The notes beneath the pieces were generated by a model that saw only the letters and a program-made list of their open reading frames with translations, made no database searches and had not been told where the DNA came from. Below, in pieces: positions 16,683 through 25,615 of a stretch of 64,000 nucleotides of DNA. Within the stretch, counting starts at the first letter, position 1. Every line of letters starts with the position of its first letter. This DNA is from Candidatus Chloroploca sp. Khr17 (GTDB taxonomy: Bacteria; Chloroflexota; Chloroflexia; Chloroflexales; Chloroflexaceae): contig NZ_RYFF01000001.1 in NCBI RefSeq assembly GCF_004138165.1, forward strand, positions 310,001 through 374,000. Reading direction: 5' to 3'. The position numbers and the translations under genes were made by a program.

Positions 16683-17177
16683 ATGCGGACGCTAGGTATT
16701 GATCCCGGGCTAGCAACAATGGGTTGGGGTATTGTTGAGGAACAAGGCGGTCAGTTACGCCTAGTAGCAGTTGGCGCACTGACGACACCAGCGGGCACGC
16801 CGCTTCCTGAACGGTTGCACTCCCTGTACGATGAACTGCGCAGGGTAATCGCCGAACATCGCCCACAGTCTGCTGCGATTGAAGAGCTCTTTTTTGGCAA
16901 AAATGTCAACACTGCACTGACGGTCGGGCAGGCCCGGGGGGTTGCGTTGCTCGCATTGGTGCAGGCGCATATTCCTGTCTTTGAGTACAAACCTACGGTC
17001 GTCAAGCAGGCTGTAGCTGGGTATGGCGGGGCAGATAAAAAGCAGATGCAAGAGATGGTGCGGATGACACTTGGTTTAAGCCTGGTGCCCAAACCCGATG
17101 ATGCAGCTGATGCGCTTGCGATTGCTATTTGTCATGTCTATAGTAATCCGATGTTGCGTCGCCTCGGTGAGGCATAA
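16683..17177 (+). CDS. ruvC: crossover junction endodeoxyribonuclease RuvC
   Basis: A 164-residue Holliday junction resolvase. It has MRTLGIDPGLATMGWGIVEE with the first catalytic aspartate (D7), AAIEELFFGKNVNTALTVGQ with the glutamate, and KPDDAADALAIAICH with the C-terminal HxxD/DAxDA-type aspartates. The length is normal. It is co-transcribed with yebC and acts with RuvAB in recombination repair; ruvA and ruvB are not in this window. Confidence 0.97.
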   Translation: MRTLGIDPGLATMGWGIVEEQGGQLRLVAVGALTTPAGTPLPERLHSLYDELRRVIAEHRPQSAAIEELFFGKNVNTALTVGQARGVALLALVQAHIPVFEYKPTVVKQAVAGYGGADKKQMQEMVRMTLGLSLVPKPDDAADALAIAICHVYSNPMLRRLGEA

Positions 17178-17187
17178 ACTGGCAATA

Positions 17188-17883
17188 ATGTCAAAACGAC
17201 GTGTGGGGGCACCTGCGGATCTTGAAGAAGTGTACCCCGATCGGTTCATTGTGCATAACCCTGCGGTTGGTCCAAGCCTGCGTGGCGAGGGCAAGCGTGA
17301 GGGTGATCGTTTTGTCTTGACGTCGTGGCGACGCGAGGGCTTTCTGGCACGCGTCCGCGGGAAAACATTTGTGGTGCTGACCCTCGCCGATCAGATTAGG
17401 CTGCTCCCTCTTTTGCCCCGCGTGACGGCATTGGGTGAGCCAATTCTCTATACACCCGGACAAGGGCAACGGGTGAGTTATTTTGCCGGCGTGCTCGGGT
17501 GGCAACCTGCTGCGGAGGCGCTCGATGCACCGGGAGCATATCGTCTGGTTGAGGGGTCGGTTATCCGACGGCGCAGAGGGCGCGGCCCCGGTCAATACTA
17601 CCATGTACGCACGGGTAAACTGGTTACCCTTGATGAAGATGAGGCCCTGAGATACGGGTATGTAATGGCAGCCCGTATTCAGGCACAGGTCGTGGTTGCC
17701 TATCAAGGGCAGGATGGACAGTACCAGATACCAGATCTCTTGTTGCCAAGTGCCCATCGTGCCATGCTTGGACGCTTGATTATTGGCAAGATGGGCGAGG
17801 ATTACGCTTTTGGGCCTGAGGCCGTGGGCTTGATCGAGGTATTGCTGGGGACGCTGGGGATTGAGCTTGACGTTGAGGGATAA
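17188..17883 (+). CDS. hypothetical protein downstream of ruvC
   Basis: 231 residues from ATG 17188; a longer frame from 17098 would overlap ruvC and is rejected. The protein is basic and mixed alpha/beta, with VYPDRFIVHNPAVGPSLRGE near the start and IRRRRGRGPGQYYHVRTGKL in the middle. No signal peptide or membrane segment. I do not recognise a domain. The ten-base gap after ruvC suggests a yebC-ruvC-orf operon ended by the hairpin at 17886. Confidence 0.7.
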   Translation: MSKRRVGAPADLEEVYPDRFIVHNPAVGPSLRGEGKREGDRFVLTSWRREGFLARVRGKTFVVLTLADQIRLLPLLPRVTALGEPILYTPGQGQRVSYFAGVLGWQPAAEALDAPGAYRLVEGSVIRRRRGRGPGQYYHVRTGKLVTLDEDEALRYGYVMAARIQAQVVVAYQGQDGQYQIPDLLLPSAHRAMLGRLIIGKMGEDYAFGPEAVGLIEVLLGTLGIELDVEG

Positions 17884-17885
17884 CC

Positions 17886-17942
17886 ACTGGTGGTCTCACC
17901 GCTCTTGCCAGTTTCGCTGGCAAGAGCGGTGAGACCACCAGT
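17886..17942. terminator. 26-bp perfect hairpin between convergent genes
   Basis: 17886-17911 pairs perfectly with 17917-17942 around TTTCG. It separates the yebC operon (plus) from the glycosidase gene (minus), and lies three bases after the first stop codon. Confidence 0.75.
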
Positions 17943-17959
17943 ATGTTTTGAACCCAACG

Positions 17960-19270
17960 CTAGCGTCCCTGGTTGGCCTTGAGCTCGGCGATCGTGCTTT
18001 GCACGGCCAGGAATGAAGGCCGGGGGCTCCAATCGGGGTTGAGGATACCGAACGAGCCTTGTTCGTGATTGGGATCGAGGCCATTTTCCGCTTTGGTGAC
18101 GGCAAAATTCATATTCCAGAGAAACATATTGCCGACGAAGGGATAGAGTTCGAAGGTACGGCGCATTGCCCCGGTAATATATGCGGCCTGTTGTTCGAGG
18201 GAGACAAAGTTGCCGAATTCATAGCCCGGAGTGACATTGGGGGTCGCCCAGCCATACTCGGTAATCCAGACGCGCTTATCGGCCATGCCATACTCTTCCA
18301 TCCAGCCACGCACCTTTTCGATATGGCGGAAATAGTGGGTGGAATCATCGTTCCAACAGCGATCAGGGGCGGGTTCGCAGCCCTCGATATAACTAGGATT
18401 ATCAGGCCAGAGCGTATCAGGGGGGTTGGCAGCGCCACCGGGATGGACGGCCTGAATATCGAAGTAGTTGCGCACCTCGCCGCCGTTGTAGGTGTACATG
18501 GCCTGATAGAACTCTCGGTCAGAGAGTGCAACCGAAGGATTGGTGACGGCACTTGACGAGGAGGCTGCGGCAAGCACGAGGGCATCGGGATCAATGGCCT
18601 TGATGCGTTCATAGGCCAGTTTCAGCATTTCGACATAGCGGCCAACATCAGCCGTCGTAATCGTGCCACCAGTCTCGTGGGCAAGATTCGGTTCATTCCA
18701 GATCTCGTAGGCGTGGATCCGGCCCTTATAGCGTTCGGCGAGCACAGCCATAAAATTGGCAAAGGTGGCCGGGTCATCAGGGAGACCGTTGGTTGCGCTA
18801 TACGCGGTAGGTGAACGCACGACATTGACAAGTAAGCGCACCCCATAGGCATTAGCGGTAGCGACAATCGGATCAATCTCGTCCCAGGCCCAGATCCCAT
18901 TGACCGGATCTTCGATATCGCGCCAGTAGATCTGCTGGCGCACCCAATCAAACCCGGCATTGCGGGTCAATTGGAGGACGCGCTCGCGGTCGGTATAGTA
19001 GAGGTGGGCGACAACCCCGAATTGCAGATAGTCGGGATTGAGCGAGATCGCGGTCGGTTCTGCGGTTGGGGCATTCGACGAGTCATTGGCGGTTGGCGTC
19101 GGTGCCGCCGGAGTATCTGCAGGTGTAGTGGGATCAGAAACGGTTGTGGGCGCGGGTACGGCAGAGGTCGGCCCTGGATCGGCTGTTGGAGCGCTGCCAC
19201 AGGACGCAATGAGTGGCACGAGCATCATCAGGATCAACAGAGCGCTGAACCTAGATTGCATATAAGACAT
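17960..19270 (-). CDS. secreted lipoprotein, clan-A glycoside hydrolase-like
   Basis: 436 residues from ATG 19270, which has GGAAGGAG seven bases upstream; an upstream in-frame ATG at 19327 lacks this. It has a lipoprotein signal with lipobox LIASC, a Thr/Pro-rich linker (about 27-80), then a TIM-barrel glycosidase of the GH5/GH39-like clan. HAYEIWNEPN carries the acid/base glutamate and VWITEYGWATPNVTPGYEFG the nucleophile glutamate. It probably acts on an extracellular polysaccharide at the cell surface; the substrate is unknown. It is paralogous to the next gene and shares LLVxVVxxPxxY, WNExN and ITEYGWAT segments with it. Confidence 0.82.
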   Translation of the reverse strand: MSYMQSRFSALLILMMLVPLIASCGSAPTADPGPTSAVPAPTTVSDPTTPADTPAAPTPTANDSSNAPTAEPTAISLNPDYLQFGVVAHLYYTDRERVLQLTRNAGFDWVRQQIYWRDIEDPVNGIWAWDEIDPIVATANAYGVRLLVNVVRSPTAYSATNGLPDDPATFANFMAVLAERYKGRIHAYEIWNEPNLAHETGGTITTADVGRYVEMLKLAYERIKAIDPDALVLAAASSSSAVTNPSVALSDREFYQAMYTYNGGEVRNYFDIQAVHPGGAANPPDTLWPDNPSYIEGCEPAPDRCWNDDSTHYFRHIEKVRGWMEEYGMADKRVWITEYGWATPNVTPGYEFGNFVSLEQQAAYITGAMRRTFELYPFVGNMFLWNMNFAVTKAENGLDPNHEQGSFGILNPDWSPRPSFLAVQSTIAELKANQGR

Positions 19271-19285
19271 CACACAACTCCTTCC

Positions 19286-19317
19286 AAGACAAGGATTTAG
19301 GAGATAGAAAACAGGAA
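19286..19317. repeat. 31-bp dispersed repeat, copy 1
   Basis: AAGGATTTAGGAGATAGAAA and its flank (19286-19317) recur at 30616-30646 with two or three changes. Both copies sit just upstream of minus-strand genes or between genes. Origin unknown. Confidence 0.5.
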
Positions 19318-19324
19318 CTAGGTC

Positions 19325-19425
19325 CAATACCTTTTAAATAAGACCTCACAGGTCTGCTCGTCCGCATTGGGACGCCATCATCAAGACCTGTGAGGTTTCT
19401 TCTCGTCCTTATTTGAAAAGTATTG
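19325..19425. repeat. MITE-like family B, copy 1
   Basis: A 101-bp unit bounded by imperfect inverted repeats CAATACCTTTTAAATAAG (left) and CTTATTTGAAAAGTATTG (right, 16 of 18 complementary). An inner pair ACCTCACAGGTCT/AGACCTGTGAGGT forms a hairpin. A second copy of the same length is at 35720-35820. No coding capacity. It lies between the two glycosidase paralogues. Confidence 0.75.
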
Positions 19426-19496
19426 TGTCTAAGACTGGAAAATGGCTCAGGAAGACAGTGCTTCCTGAGCCACCAGACAGAGACACAGGCTCCCTG

Positions 19497-21290
19497 TTAG
19501 CGTTTCGGGAACGACTGGAGGGCATTATAGACAGGGCGTGGGCTCCAATCGGGATTAAGCACCCCAAAGGCCGCCTGTTCGTGCAACGGATTGCCCTGAT
19601 AGGCCCAAGGGATCGCAAAGTTCAGGTTCCAAACAAACATTGCGCCGACCCATGGTGCCCAATTATAGCGACCAATCTCGAGCGCGCGCACGGTCCATTC
19701 GGCCTGCTGTTCGAACGAGATTCGATTACCATACTCGTAGCCAGGAGTATTATTGGTGGTAGCCCAGCCGAACTCGGTGATCCAGATCTGGTAATCGCCC
19801 ATCCCGTTGGCGACGAGCACATTGCGGGTATCTTCAATACGGCGGAAATAGAACTCACGGCTGTTGCGCCAGTTGGGGCCAGGGCCGGGATTGTCAGGCC
19901 ACATCGTATCAGGCGGGTTGTACTGCCCACCGGGATGGAGCCCAATGGCATCAACGTTTGCGCGGAAGCGCGGATTGATTGCCATCTGGCGAACAAATTC
20001 GGTATCGCTAATGGCGATATCGGCACGATTGGTCTCGGTACTGGTTGGAGCACCACTGACGACAATCGCATTGGGGTCAGCGGCCTTGATCGGGCCATAC
20101 ACAGCGGCGAGCATATCCACATAATAGTCCGCACTTGCGACGCGACCGCCGGTACCACCAGCACTAGCACAATCGCCACCGTTTTCACAGGCGCGGTTCT
20201 GTTCATTCCAGATCTGATAGGCATGGACGCGACCGCGGTAACGAGCGGCCATCTGGCCCATAAAGCTGCCAAAATCGGCGAAATTCTCGCGCCGCGGCAT
20301 CCCGGGGCCACCTGCCCAATCAGGGGCTGAGACCACACTGATCAAGAGTTTGACCCCCTGGTTGCTCGCATCGGCCACGATATCATCAAGTTCGGCCCAG
20401 TAGATCGCGCCGGAGCGATCATGCAAGTCACGCCAGCGGACCTGTTGGCGAATCCAGGGCATATTGGCATTCTTCGCAAGGGTCAGCGCACGGTTGCGAT
20501 CCTGCCATGCGGTACCCTGCCCATAGAGATGGGCATTGAAGCCGTAGATAAACGGCTGGGGCAGCGAATCGGCCGCGCTGCGTGGCGTAAAGGCAGGATT
20601 GTTGCTATGGAACTTGTCACGATACTCGTTGCCAAGCAGACCGAGCAAAATACGATAGCGAGGATCAGGCTGATTGGGGTGCCACTCCATCCGCTGACGC
20701 TCAAAATACTGCACCCAGTAGGTTTGTCCATCGGCCTGATTGACCTCCTGGAACTGCTCACTGAGAGGATAGCCAAAGACCTCTAGGCCACCATTGCGCT
20801 GCCAGAAATCACGAAACGGGGCGGGGCTATTGCGCAGCGTATGGTTGGTTTCGGCAAACCAGGTACCATCACCAGGGTTGCCGACAGGCTGGAAGGCGGC
20901 CTCATTCTCACGACCGCGAGCGAGCTGCTGGCCCATCAAGCGACCAAGCACATAAAACCGGTTGCCCTGCTGACCAAAATTCTCGGGGTGCTCTTCGAGC
21001 ACAGCGCGCTCGAAATACTGCACACGATAATATTGGCCAGGGTTGGTGAAACTCTCTTCGATAAAGGGTGCCGAGATGGGGAACCCAAGCACGAAGAGGG
21101 CATTCGGCGTATTCCTCCATTTCTCAAGGAAACCATTGACAGCGGCCTGGCCCGTTTCGCTAAAATAGCGAGCCTGGAAGGGGGGGAAGGTGTTGGGAAC
21201 ACTTGGCTGGGCAACGCTGGGGCGGGGCCATGCAAGCATGGTAGCCATCATTGCGACCAGCACCAGGGCGACGATGATCCGTCTGGCCAT
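19497..21290 (-). CDS. secreted glycoside hydrolase-like protein with repeat N-terminus
   Basis: 597 residues from ATG 21290 (RBS AGGAGA six bases upstream; 21305 is an alternative). A signal peptide (ARRIIVALVLVAMMATMLAW) is followed by two copies of a Chloroflexota-type secreted repeat with VLGFPISxPFxExF and YxVQYFERAVLEEHPE, then FGYPLSEQFQEV and WVQYFERQRMEWHP (about 30-210). The rest is a clan-A glycosidase barrel with AYQIWNEQN (acid/base E) and WITEFGWATTNNTPGYEYGN (nucleophile E). The repeat module is probably for wall or sheath attachment (inference). It is paralogous to the neighbouring lipoprotein but with a different export and anchoring module. Confidence 0.82.
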   Translation of the reverse strand: MARRIIVALVLVAMMATMLAWPRPSVAQPSVPNTFPPFQARYFSETGQAAVNGFLEKWRNTPNALFVLGFPISAPFIEESFTNPGQYYRVQYFERAVLEEHPENFGQQGNRFYVLGRLMGQQLARGRENEAAFQPVGNPGDGTWFAETNHTLRNSPAPFRDFWQRNGGLEVFGYPLSEQFQEVNQADGQTYWVQYFERQRMEWHPNQPDPRYRILLGLLGNEYRDKFHSNNPAFTPRSAADSLPQPFIYGFNAHLYGQGTAWQDRNRALTLAKNANMPWIRQQVRWRDLHDRSGAIYWAELDDIVADASNQGVKLLISVVSAPDWAGGPGMPRRENFADFGSFMGQMAARYRGRVHAYQIWNEQNRACENGGDCASAGGTGGRVASADYYVDMLAAVYGPIKAADPNAIVVSGAPTSTETNRADIAISDTEFVRQMAINPRFRANVDAIGLHPGGQYNPPDTMWPDNPGPGPNWRNSREFYFRRIEDTRNVLVANGMGDYQIWITEFGWATTNNTPGYEYGNRISFEQQAEWTVRALEIGRYNWAPWVGAMFVWNLNFAIPWAYQGNPLHEQAAFGVLNPDWSPRPVYNALQSFPKR

Positions 21291-21305
21291 GCATTTTCTC
21301 CTCAT

Positions 21306-21616
21306 GTTGTGTCAGCGAAGGTCTTTGCGCCTGAACCTTTTGCTAACAATTGTAGCACAGAAGCCTGATATCTGTCTGATGGTGTCCTGAATGGCAAAAT
21401 TAGGTTTCACTGTCTGTATCGGTACTGGTTGCTGAGAGTAGTGGAGACCGGTGTGTGGTTCTGACCAGGACTATTCAGGTAGGCGAAACTTGGAGGTGAA
21501 AGGGATCAGTCGGGCGGCGCAAACCAGGACATCTATGCATCTAGGGGGTTCCTATCAGACCGAGGCGATTATACGTGGATGCTGGCTGACCGTCAAGCGT
21601 TAGGGGGATTGATCGA
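21306..21616. other. intergenic region
   Basis: About 310 bases upstream of the secreted glycosidase. It should contain that gene's promoter on the minus strand, but I see no clear hexamers. No gene is recognised. Confidence 0.3.
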
Positions 21617-21661
21617 GCATGGGCAGCGTTCTGGAGCGTAGCCCCAGAACGCTGCCCATGC
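21617..21661. terminator. 18-bp perfect hairpin
   Basis: GCATGGGCAGCGTTCTGG (21617-21634) pairs perfectly with 21644-21661, loop nine bases. It lies just downstream of the oxidoreductase relic on the minus strand and was probably its terminator. Confidence 0.65.
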
Positions 21662-21697
21662 CGTTTAGGGTGGCAGGCTTTTCAAGTTTGGCCTGGA

Positions 21698-21910
21698 TCA
21701 CGCCGTATGATAGACGTCGGCGAGGCCATAGACAGGGGTTGCAAGGCCTTCTAAGCGTGCTTTGAGTTGCAGAGCAAGAAATTGGGAGTAGTGACGGGAC
21801 TGATGGAGGTTGCCACCGTGAAACCAGAGTCCTTCCTGGCGGGTTGGTTTCCACATATTGCGTTGCTCGCCTTCCCAGGGGCCGGGATCTTTCGGGGGGC
21901 GCCCTGACCC
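21698..21910 (-). pseudogene. 3' fragment of a flavin-dependent monooxygenase-like gene
   Basis: About 70 codons on the minus strand end in NMWKPTRQEGLWFHGGNLHQ and SRHYSQFLALQLKARLEGL, the C-terminal signature of FAD/NAD(P)-binding monooxygenase or potassium-transport-type flavoproteins (GLxFxGGxLxQSRxxSxxLALQLKAxxEGL). No N-terminal Rossmann motif is present upstream. The rarD gene starts divergently 90 bases away. A relic. Confidence 0.5.
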
Positions 21911-22002
21911 TACCTGTGGGGATATTTGTCTAGTCAAGTAATGTTACCAATCTTGTGGTATGATACAGGCCTGTTTCCCGTGCTCACAACAGGCGGCAAC
22001 TT

Positions 22003-22911
22003 GTGAATAAAGGTGTACTCTACGCAATCGGGGCGTATGTTTCGTGGGGCTTACTGCCCATCTTCTGGAAAGCCTTGCATCACGTACCAGCGCTTGAGAT
22101 CCTGGCGAATCGGGTTGTCTGGGCGATGGTGGCCGCGCTGATTGTTGGGCTCTTTGCGTTCCGCACAAACTGGGGATGGCTCTTCGAGGCTTTGCGCCAA
22201 CCACGCACGCTACTTGTTTTTGTGCTGTCAGCGAGCCTCCTCTCCTTTAACTGGGGCCTCTATATCTGGGCGGTCAACGCCGATCATGTCGTTGAGACCA
22301 GCCTGGGCTATTTTATCAATCCGCTGGTCAATGTCTTTCTCGGGGTTGTCGTGCTACGCGAGCGCTTGCGGATCGGGCAGGGCCTTGGTATTGCGCTCGC
22401 GCTTGCCGGCGTGCTCTATCTGACGCTCACCTATGGTTCGCCACCCTGGATTGCCCTTAGTCTGGCTGGATCGTTCGGACTCTACGGCCTGCTACGTAAA
22501 ACGGCTCCGCTCGCTTCGATCCAGGGCTTTACCCTCGAAACGTTGGTGATGGCGCTCCCAGCCCTGGTTTTCCTGGGCTTTGTTGAGCGCACCACGGGTG
22601 GTACGCTCGGCCATGCGGATCTCTTTACGACAACCCTGCTGATCTCATCGGGTGTGGTGACAGCGGTGCCCCTCTTGCTCTTTGCCGCAGGGGCACGCCT
22701 CGTGACCCTGACCACGCTCGGGCTCTTGCAGTATATTGCCCCGACGCTCCAATTTCTGCTCGGGGTTTTTGTCTATGGTGAGTATCTCAGCACGCAGCGC
22801 TTGCTTGGTTTTGTGCTGGTCTGGATTGCCCTAGCGATCTATTCGATCGAGGGCATCATCACCAGCAGGCGACGCCAGACAATCACCCCGGCACAGCCCA
22901 GCAGCGTATAG
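22003..22911 (+). CDS. rarD: RarD/EamA-family transporter
   Basis: A 302-residue protein with ten membrane segments, a duplicated EamA unit. The start NKGVLYAIGAYVSWGLLPIF followed by WKALHHVPALEILANRVVW is diagnostic of RarD (YfdC/chloramphenicol-sensitive group). LNWGLYIWAVNxDHVVETSL and GYFINPLVNVFLG also match. GTG at 22003 is the start. The family is an inner-membrane drug/metabolite transporter of poorly known substrate. A single gene. Confidence 0.93.
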   Translation: MNKGVLYAIGAYVSWGLLPIFWKALHHVPALEILANRVVWAMVAALIVGLFAFRTNWGWLFEALRQPRTLLVFVLSASLLSFNWGLYIWAVNADHVVETSLGYFINPLVNVFLGVVVLRERLRIGQGLGIALALAGVLYLTLTYGSPPWIALSLAGSFGLYGLLRKTAPLASIQGFTLETLVMALPALVFLGFVERTTGGTLGHADLFTTTLLISSGVVTAVPLLLFAAGARLVTLTTLGLLQYIAPTLQFLLGVFVYGEYLSTQRLLGFVLVWIALAIYSIEGIITSRRRQTITPAQPSSV

Positions 22912-22924
22912 GGGTGGTTATTTC

Positions 22925-22961
22925 TGGCGAACGATGCTAGCAAAGGTAGCATCGTTCGCCA
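22925..22961. terminator. 15-bp perfect hairpin between convergent genes
   Basis: TGGCGAACGATGCTA (22925-22939) pairs with TAGCATCGTTCGCCA (22947-22961). It separates rarD from the end of the WD40 gene. Confidence 0.7.
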
Positions 22962-23001
22962 CTAGCAACCTTTTCTTGCCCAAACCGAGAGGCGTTTACG
23001 C

Positions 23002-25026
23002 TTACGGCAAGGCCCAGATCTCAACAGATCCGCGGCGCGAGCCAACAACAACGAGCGTATCGTCAGCAGTGACGGCAAGGTTATCGCCATTGCAGGGGCT
23101 ACTCGCAAGCTCGGTTGGCCCATCAGCCTCAACCTGCCACAAGCTGAGCCCTCCTGTTGGGCCGACGGTCAACAGGTGGCCGGCTTCGGTCGCGGCGAGT
23201 GCCGTTGCATCAGCGAGTGCTCCCCGTTCAAGCAAGGTGCCAGCCTCATCCCAAACCCACAGGCGTCCGGTATCATCAAGGGCGGCAAGCTCGCCGTGCG
23301 ACCCATTGGCAAGCGCGATCAACCAGCCACCATGGGCGGTACGCAAGACAGTTGGCGCGCCTCCATCATGTGTCTGGAAGAGGCGTACCGATCCATCGTA
23401 GGCTGTGCCAATGACAACTTCGCCCTGGTGGGCAAAGGCAACACCGAGGACGGCGGTGGCATTCAAGCCGCCATCCTCGATGACAGTCAATTCACGTACG
23501 GCTTCGCCCCCGGGGATGCGCCAGAGGCGAACCGTGCCATCCAACCCCGCCGAGGCGAGCAAGGTACCATCCTGCGCAAAGGCAAGCCCAAGCACGCGGC
23601 CTTCGTGTCCAGTCAGGCGGGTTAGCAGCGTACCTTCAGGCAGGCTCCAGAGGATGACGCTCCCATCGGCACCCGCTGAAGCCAGCATGCGTTCGTCAGG
23701 GCTGACCGCCAGGGCGTGGATTTTGCCTTGATGTTCCCATATCGTCTCACGCAACTGGCCTTCCTGGGTCCAGAACATAAGGCTACCGTCTTCGCCACCA
23801 GTCATGACCTGACGATTGCTTGTCATCGCAACGGCGGTAACGGCAGGTACCCCTTCCAGGGTATCAAGAGGCAGCTCATCGGCATTCCAGCGTTTGAGCG
23901 CACCGTCGCGTCCTGCGGTAAAGAAGCCGCCTCCGTGAACCATCACCAGGGCACTGAGCGCCCCACGGTGCGCCTGGATCACCCGTTCGCGTTGTCCAGA
24001 GGGCCACGCCCAACGTACGACTTCGCCGCTGGTTGTGCCAGCGAAGACTGACCGACCGTCAGAAGCAAAGGCTACCCGGGTGACCGGTGCAAGCTGTGCT
24101 GTCTCGCTCATGATCGTCAGATAGGCGCGGGCATAGCCACTGACCACATCCCAGATCTGGACTGAACCTGGTTCACTGCGCGACCCTGCTGAAGCCACTG
24201 CCAGCGTTGTGCCATCGGGGGTAAAGGCGAGATCGGTGACCTCGCGGAGGCCAAGGGAGAACTGCTGGACAGGCGTAGATTCGGGCAACTGCCAGACCGT
24301 CACCGTGCCATTGGCATCACCGGCAGCTACGTAGGTACCGTCGTGATTGAAGGCCACGCTGGTGAAATTCGCCGTTAGCGCACCTAGATCATTGCCTTCT
24401 GACGGGCGCAATTCGGACAAGGGCACCCATTGCTCTACCTGCCAGATGACAAGCGAGCCGGTCGCAAGTGCAACGGCCAGGCGATCACCACCCGGGGCAA
24501 ACACAAGATCAGTCACCCTGGCCCGGTGCGCGAGGGTCTCAAGCACCGTCCCATCGTGCAGGCGGCGCAATTCAACGTCACTGCCAAGGGCAAGGGCAAG
24601 CAGCTTCCCCGAAGGCGCAACGACAAGGCCACTCGGCGGTACCGCGAGATCATACTCCCAGCCTATCTTCCCGAGCAAACCTGCGTCGTGTTGTTGCAGA
24701 TGCAGCGCGGTCGCCACAAAGAGCGTTGTGCCATCGGGACTCAGCGCCAGATCCAGTGGCACGCCACTGCCCCACTGATGCAAGCGTTGCAACACCGGGG
24801 CAGACAGGCTGAGGAGCACGTCAGGATCGGGGGAGACCGGGGCGACGGTCGCCAGAGGCACCACCGCATCAGGAGGAGCCGTCGTTTCAAGTGTTGGCGA
24901 AGGGGCAACCACACTGGTTGGCTCACTCGCCAGACGTAGTGGCGTCAACTGAGGCGTGCATGCCGCAAAACCCAACACTACGAAGGTCACAATGAGAATA
25001 GGGGTAGTTTTGCTTAGCACTGACAT
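23002..25026 (-). CDS. WD40-repeat lipoprotein
   Basis: 674 residues from ATG 25026, chosen because it starts a lipoprotein signal (ILIVTFVVLGFAACTPQ). A Thr/Pro-rich spacer leads into about 12-14 WD40-type blades forming one or two beta-propellers. The repeat core is recognisable as VxxLAFxxDGxxLASAxxDG followed by xVRLWRxP, for example LAFAQDGTLLASAGLDGTVR and LAVSPDERMLASAGADGSVI. It probably acts as a cell-surface scaffold. It is the last gene of an operon with the NUDIX hydrolase and glycosyltransferase upstream (38-base gap), though a functional link is not obvious. Confidence 0.85.
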   Translation of the reverse strand: MSVLSKTTPILIVTFVVLGFAACTPQLTPLRLASEPTSVVAPSPTLETTAPPDAVVPLATVAPVSPDPDVLLSLSAPVLQRLHQWGSGVPLDLALSPDGTTLFVATALHLQQHDAGLLGKIGWEYDLAVPPSGLVVAPSGKLLALALGSDVELRRLHDGTVLETLAHRARVTDLVFAPGGDRLAVALATGSLVIWQVEQWVPLSELRPSEGNDLGALTANFTSVAFNHDGTYVAAGDANGTVTVWQLPESTPVQQFSLGLREVTDLAFTPDGTTLAVASAGSRSEPGSVQIWDVVSGYARAYLTIMSETAQLAPVTRVAFASDGRSVFAGTTSGEVVRWAWPSGQRERVIQAHRGALSALVMVHGGGFFTAGRDGALKRWNADELPLDTLEGVPAVTAVAMTSNRQVMTGGEDGSLMFWTQEGQLRETIWEHQGKIHALAVSPDERMLASAGADGSVILWSLPEGTLLTRLTGHEGRVLGLAFAQDGTLLASAGLDGTVRLWRIPGGEAVRELTVIEDGGLNATAVLGVAFAHQGEVVIGTAYDGSVRLFQTHDGGAPTVLRTAHGGWLIALANGSHGELAALDDTGRLWVWDEAGTLLERGALADATALAATEAGHLLTVGPTGGLSLWQVEADGPTELASSPCNGDNLAVTADDTLVVVGSRRGSVEIWALP

Positions 25027-25063
25027 AGACAGGCATTGTAGCATACCCTGGGAGTGGGGGGAT

Positions 25064-25603
25064 TCACCCCTCAGCGGGCGTAGCGCTAAGCCATGCCAGC
25101 GCAGCATAGAGCCCGATCAAGGTCTTGCCATCCTCAAAGGTACCATTGGTGAGCGCCTCGGGCAGCGTTGCGAGGGGCAGCGCAACCTGATGAAGGCGTT
25201 CATCCCAATCGGGCGTTGCCGTGACGGGATGCAGATCGAGCGCCAGAAAGATAGCCGTGGTTTCATCGGTAAAGCCCGGGGAAGTCGCGTACTTCAAGAG
25301 TGGAATCAGCCGCTCGGCCGCGTACCCGACCTCTTCGGCGAGTTCGCGGGCAGCGCACGCCGCCAACGTCTCACCAGGTTCGCGCAGACCAGCGGGAATC
25401 TCGATAGTTTCGCGCTCAACGGCGATGCGAAACTGACGCACGAGCAACACCTGACCGTCTAGCACCGGCACAACGCCGACCCCACCCCGATGGCGCACCA
25501 CATCACGGCGTGCCCGTTGCCCATCATCGAGCATAGCCGCCCCGGTCACGACGGTAAAGACCGGGCCACGAAAGGCCTCGCGCTGCTCAACCCAGGTTTC
25601 CAT
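25064..25603 (-). CDS. NUDIX hydrolase, ADP-ribose pyrophosphatase-like
   Basis: A 179-residue protein with a complete Nudix box, GLREPGETLAACAARELAEE followed by VG (GX5EX7REUXEEXGU). VPVLDGQVLLVRQFRIAVER before it and a YxSPGFTDE segment after (YATSPGFTDETTAIFLA) are typical of the ADP-ribose pyrophosphatase group. It hydrolyses nucleoside diphosphate-linked compounds to housekeeping products. It lies 12 bases downstream of the glycosyltransferase, so co-transcription is likely. Confidence 0.93.
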   Translation of the reverse strand: METWVEQREAFRGPVFTVVTGAAMLDDGQRARRDVVRHRGGVGVVPVLDGQVLLVRQFRIAVERETIEIPAGLREPGETLAACAARELAEEVGYAAERLIPLLKYATSPGFTDETTAIFLALDLHPVTATPDWDERLHQVALPLATLPEALTNGTFEDGKTLIGLYAALAWLSATPAEG

Positions 25604-25615
25604 AGAGTTCCTTTG

